A DNA stretch of 35,180 nucleotides from NCBI GenBank assembly GCA_028874335.1, contig JAPPJY010000072.1, forward strand, positions 1 through 35,180. Reading direction: 5' to 3'. Of this stretch, positions 32,139 to 35,180 are shown piece after piece; the first letter of the stretch is position 1, and every line of letters begins with the position of its first letter. The position numbers and the translations under genes are program-made. This DNA comes from Gemmatimonadota bacterium (GTDB taxonomy: Bacteria > Latescibacterota > UBA2968 > GCA-2709665). The notes below the pieces were generated by a model. That model made no database searches and was not told the DNA's origin. It saw only the letters and a program-made list of their open reading frames with translations.

Positions 32139-32487
32139 TATTTCCGGCTCCAAACCGAGAGAGAATTCAATAATGTCAAATTTCCCTGCCTACTTCACGC
32201 TTCCTAATCGTCCAACGGACTCGACATTACATTGCCGTCCAGCAAGCAGTGCCGCACCCTGGTGACGTCATGCCAGGGAAACCGCACTGGGTCCTTGATG
32301 GGCTCTCCGGGAATTCCAGTTCAGTCCAGTGGTTGGTTTGCTCGTATCCAGGGTTCTCGCTATGAACTTCATAGATCTGTCGGCCCTGCGGGGATTTGTA
32401 TTCCATGACGACCCGCACGGCGGCCACTGTGGATTCGAGGCGCCAACGTAGACACCGTTCGTTGAGCGTTTCACATTCAGGATGCGG
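32139..32487. other. intergenic, no gene supported
   Basis: Several short - strand frames run through here (for example around 32227-32430, with YKSPQGRQIYEVHSENPGYE). One reads somewhat protein-like but has no start, so it could be a decayed fragment. I recognise no family and no clear promoter. Confidence 0.35.
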
Positions 32488-33744
32488 TCATTGCTTACCA
32501 ACACGATCCTTGGGCCGCGAAAAAATGGTAAGTAATAGTTCGGAATCGTCGATTAGTCGGTAAACAGGCTTCTGGCCGGATAGTCGTTCGCTTTCGTCGA
32601 AGATGATTGGCACACCCTCACCCCGCTTCTCCATGTAAAAGCTACGTCCCACGTCGCCGACTGCTTTCCTCACAGGTGTTTCACCAAGCAGATTGGTAAT
32701 CAACTCGTTTCGGGTCGCCTGACGCAGTGAGATACTTTCAATGGTCACGGTGTTCGGCAAATTTCCGGGCGAATAAATCTCCAATCGATCATCGAACATC
32801 AAGAATCGTATTTTCGAGGCAAAAATAGAATAGTCACGGTGAGCCACAGCATTGACTATCGCTTCAAAGACGGCTCTTTCGCTAAACTGTTGCGTTTCTA
32901 ACCGATGCGGAGTTTTCACGGCTGAGACGGTTTGGTTTTTTCTCAAAAACAACATTGCTTGTTCAATCTGTTGATTCAGCGGTCCGTGGATTTTCTGTGC
33001 GTCGATCTGGTAATTTGAGTCCTGCTTTTTTCCTCGATAGCGCACGGCTTCAATATGGGCATTGGGAAAAAAGCGCTCTGGTTCCCGGCAGCAGAATAGA
33101 ATACCCGAGACCGAAGCCCGCACTTCACCGCTTTCTTCCTTCGACAGGAGACCGCGTTTGAGCAGCACGATATTATCGATTTCACTGGATCGAGATGTAT
33201 ATTTAACCCGTAATTCTGGCGATAAATCTTCGATGCCCGATTGTGGTACCGGTTGTTCTTCGAATCGAATCAACCGAGTCTGGCTTAGTTGCTGGGACCG
33301 CCGTGTCAGATAATCTGGCGGCATCTCTCGCTTTGAACTGCCTTGTCGAAAGAAATATCCACCAGGGCTTCTGTGTACAAAAAGACTGCGCGGAATTTCC
33401 ACGTTTAGCACGGACTGAAGATTTCCCGTGGAATCCGGGAGCTGAATACGGAAAGAACGAAAATGGACAGGCGGCGTAATGCTTTCATTGCAAACCTCAT
33501 AAACAAAGCGATCGACAACATCAAGCTGATCCAACCGAATGCCAATGATGTCCCGTGTCCTGTCGTCCACACCCAAGACAAGTACACCTTCGTTAGTATT
33601 GGCGATTGCCGCCAACTCGTCGGCCAACTCGTCCCGCCTGGGTCTGGAAACCCACCCGCCACTGAATCGGACGGCCGTGAGTTCCAGCGAAGTATCTTCT
33701 CCAAGGCAAATTTTCTGCCGTAGTTCTTCAGGGCTATTAAACAT
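32488..33744 (-). CDS. AlbA_2 / RecG-C (HATPase_c_4) domain protein
   Basis: The 418-residue protein has an N-terminal Schlafen-AlbA_2 domain (about 10-140: SLELTAVRFSGGWVS, DELAAIANTNEGVLVLGVDD) and a C-terminal ATPase-like domain (about 285-410: AVFEAIVNAVAHRDYSIFAS, FDDRLEIYSPGNLP, KRGEGVPIIF) of the HATPase_c_4 or RecG_C group. Such proteins are annotated as putative transcriptional regulators or ATP-dependent helicases and are common in defence islands. The AlbA part probably binds nucleic acid. AAGGA precedes the ATG, and the start codon overlaps the stop of a short upstream frame (33737-33908). It lies downstream of the unrecognised CARF-like gene on the same strand. Base composition is clearly AT-richer than the central region. 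Confidence 0.85.
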   Translation of the reverse strand: MFNSPEELRQKICLGEDTSLELTAVRFSGGWVSRPRRDELADELAAIANTNEGVLVLGVDDRTRDIIGIRLDQLDVVDRFVYEVCNESITPPVHFRSFRIQLPDSTGNLQSVLNVEIPRSLFVHRSPGGYFFRQGSSKREMPPDYLTRRSQQLSQTRLIRFEEQPVPQSGIEDLSPELRVKYTSRSSEIDNIVLLKRGLLSKEESGEVRASVSGILFCCREPERFFPNAHIEAVRYRGKKQDSNYQIDAQKIHGPLNQQIEQAMLFLRKNQTVSAVKTPHRLETQQFSERAVFEAIVNAVAHRDYSIFASKIRFLMFDDRLEIYSPGNLPNTVTIESISLRQATRNELITNLLGETPVRKAVGDVGRSFYMEKRGEGVPIIFDESERLSGQKPVYRLIDDSELLLTIFSRPKDRVGKQ

Positions 33745-33908
33745 CCCGTCCTTTCAGTGCGATGCGACGATAGCGACCTTCAAATGCCTTACGTCCACCC
33801 TCCATCACTGCACAAATGGTCTCCCTTACCTGTTGCTCGTGAGGGCCGCAGTCGCACTCTTTCTGACTTTCCCGTGACGCGCCGTAGGAACAGAAACTGC
33901 CTTAGGGC
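33737..33908 (-). pseudogene. possible gene remnant coupled to AlbA_2 gene
   Basis: On the - strand a frame from just after a stop near 33909 to TAA at 33737-33739 reads ECDCGPHEQQVRETICAVME and then GGRKAFEGRYRRIALKGRDV, which is biased like real protein but has no plausible start codon before the ATG in CAVMEGG. Its stop overlaps the ATG of the AlbA_2 gene (ATGTTTAA). It could be the tail of a decayed gene once coupled to it. I recognise no family; a chance open frame is possible. The rest of the 33745-34048 gap shows nothing. Confidence 0.3.
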
Positions 33909-34048
33909 GCTGAAAAACACAGAATGAATTGGCAAACCCAATTAGAAATCTCAACCTCCCAAACCTTTCACTTCCAAAACTACACCGATCGTCTCACTTT
34001 GAAATAGGCAGAATACTACTCGGAGACGTGTCTTGCCTTCGCGGTGAT

Positions 34049-35059
34049 TCACCGGAATTCCGGAACTGTTTCGTCGTCATTGGCTTCTACGCCTTTTATT
34101 GCACTCCAAATTGCATCCGTTGGCAAATCCAACTGATACAGTCGGCGTACGCCCAGAGTATATCTCTCTGGCTGAGTAAAGACGTGGGGTGTCGGATAGA
34201 CAATTTGTACATCGTGAAGTACTGCCCGGAATATTCCAACGGCCACAGTCTGCATTTTGCTGCCTGTAGGAGCGACCACAAGGCGATCAAACATGCTGCG
34301 ACGGCCGTAAATTTCCAGCATTATGCTCAGTGCCTGCCGAAAGTCGAGGGTAGATGCGGTTTGATCCGATTTGCCGTGAAGCTCATTCAACGTGCGTTCA
34401 TTTAGCAGCCGAATTGCCTCCGTCCGCCACGAGTTGTCAGGATCAGGAGGCGTGCCGTGAATTACCTCCGTATACGTAGGTTGCAATTCTTGAACCAAAT
34501 TGTTGAGCTGAGCCGGATCAAAAGATGGAAACGCTACTAGCCTGATCGCTTCGCCCAACATGGATACTGAACTCAACTCAGGGGTCGCAGCTATCTCAAT
34601 AATGCCTGACGACAGATAGCTTGGTATCTGTCCCTCGTTACCATCTTGGCTATCACGATCAAATCTATCCTTCGACGGCGGATATTCTCTTGCCTCGCTA
34701 TAGAGTATGCTGATAGATCGAACACGACCGCGAATTAACGCTACCAAAGTCTGCACGATTAGAAGGCGCGACATACCAGAAATATCAACAAGAACCCGGT
34801 CAAATTCCTGTGAAAAGTCTCGCAGTTCCTCTCCAATACCCATCGGATTTTCGCGGTCATATACAAATTCATTTACATTGAGACCAGAAGTCTGGCTAAG
34901 TTGGTGTAGTTCTTTATTTCTATTTTGTATTTGACTTGGCAGGTAGCTTATCAACCCAAGTGATAATCCGGTCGTTTCTGACCCACGGATCCGGCGGAGT
35001 GTTTCAACTGCGCGATCCTCGAATCCTGCACAAATAATCAGGCACTCCCCCTGTCGCAA
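34049..35059 (-). CDS. unrecognised protein with CARF/Rossmann-like motifs
   Basis: The 336-residue protein is not a family I can name. Its first half opens with strand and helix ECLIICAGFEDRAVETLRRI (5-24) and has RVLVDISGMSRLLIVQTL (88-105) and SILYSEAREYPP (117-128). The second half has VVAPTGSKMQTVAVGIFRAV (261-280) and QIVYPTPHVF. The strand-Asp/Pro-x-(S/T)-G-x-(S/T)-(R/K) turns at 92-98 and 264-268 resemble the nucleotide-binding loops of CARF-type Rossmann domains, so it may sense a nucleotide signal; this is inference. The listed TTG start is poor, and the frame stays open to a stop at about 35134 with coding-like sequence (ISWPQLREVDVPS), while the only ATG (35133) is out of frame, so a frameshift or non-standard start is likely. 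It is cotranscribable with the AlbA_2 gene. Confidence 0.6.
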   Translation of the reverse strand: MRQGECLIICAGFEDRAVETLRRIRGSETTGLSLGLISYLPSQIQNRNKELHQLSQTSGLNVNEFVYDRENPMGIGEELRDFSQEFDRVLVDISGMSRLLIVQTLVALIRGRVRSISILYSEAREYPPSKDRFDRDSQDGNEGQIPSYLSSGIIEIAATPELSSVSMLGEAIRLVAFPSFDPAQLNNLVQELQPTYTEVIHGTPPDPDNSWRTEAIRLLNERTLNELHGKSDQTASTLDFRQALSIMLEIYGRRSMFDRLVVAPTGSKMQTVAVGIFRAVLHDVQIVYPTPHVFTQPERYTLGVRRLYQLDLPTDAIWSAIKGVEANDDETVPEFR

Positions 35060-35180
35060 AGATGGAACATCAACCTCTCTCAGTTGAGGCCAACTAATCT
35101 GTCTCAGTATTTCGTCGGATCGGAGCGGAACATGTCAATAAGAATGAGACAACTCTCGCGTAAGTTTAGTGAAGGAAGTG

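Overview
This looks like a bacterial chromosome segment from an uncultured, GC-rich lineage. Two phytanoyl-CoA-dioxygenase-like proteins, an enolase-superfamily protein, a type I sulfatase, a DUF2961/GH172 protein and a twin-arginine sulfite-oxidase-family protein, scattered among single-gene units separated by short dispersed repeats, recall genomes of Poribacteria, Latescibacteria and similar groups. That placement is inference; no rRNA, tRNA or marker gene is present. Outer-membrane beta-barrel proteins and a lipoprotein lytic transglycosylase imply a Gram-negative envelope.

Layout. Positions 1-2.5 kb are AT-richer and decayed. They hold a DnaQ-type exonuclease remnant, a 196-bp direct repeat (588-783 and 1761-1956) flanking a small membrane protein with two 38-residue tandem repeats, and a second small membrane/coiled-coil protein. 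From 2975 to 19482 every gene is on the + strand. Most are small stand-alone enzymes: a 2H phosphoesterase, an enolase-superfamily/PhyH/P-loop kinase operon, a Nudix-GrpB fusion, a DUF4037 protein, three methyltransferases, an orphan HigA antitoxin, an EEP hydrolase, a FlaR-like kinase, a GNAT, a DUF402 protein, an unusual MltF-like transglycosylase with two tandem solute-binding domains, a histidine phosphatase and a Cys-rich miniprotein with its own promoter and terminator. Many spacers carry dispersed repeats, inverted repeats and MITE-like sequences.

From 19.8 to 30.3 kb nearly all genes are on the - strand: a decayed MNT/HEPN toxin-antitoxin pair, a second PhyH protein, a Tat-exported molybdopterin oxidoreductase, two beta-barrel proteins, a sulfatase, a DUF2961/GH172 protein and a nucleoside deoxyribosyltransferase-like protein. 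One + strand gene, a toroid-plus-sandwich protein resembling heparinase II/III lyases, sits tail-to-tail with the sulfatase. Lyase, sulfatase and GH172 together suggest turnover of a sulfated glycan.

From 30.3 to 32.2 kb there is a pile-up of toxin-antitoxin parts, several incomplete: a DUF1016 nuclease pseudogene, an intact HEPN/MNT pair, a DUF433 protein and a FitA-like antitoxin without its toxin. From 32.5 kb to the end, base composition falls again. Two - strand genes lie there: an AlbA_2/RecG-C (HATPase) protein and an unrecognised protein with two motifs reminiscent of CARF/Rossmann nucleotide-sensor folds. This right end is the best candidate for a poorly described, possibly defence-related module.
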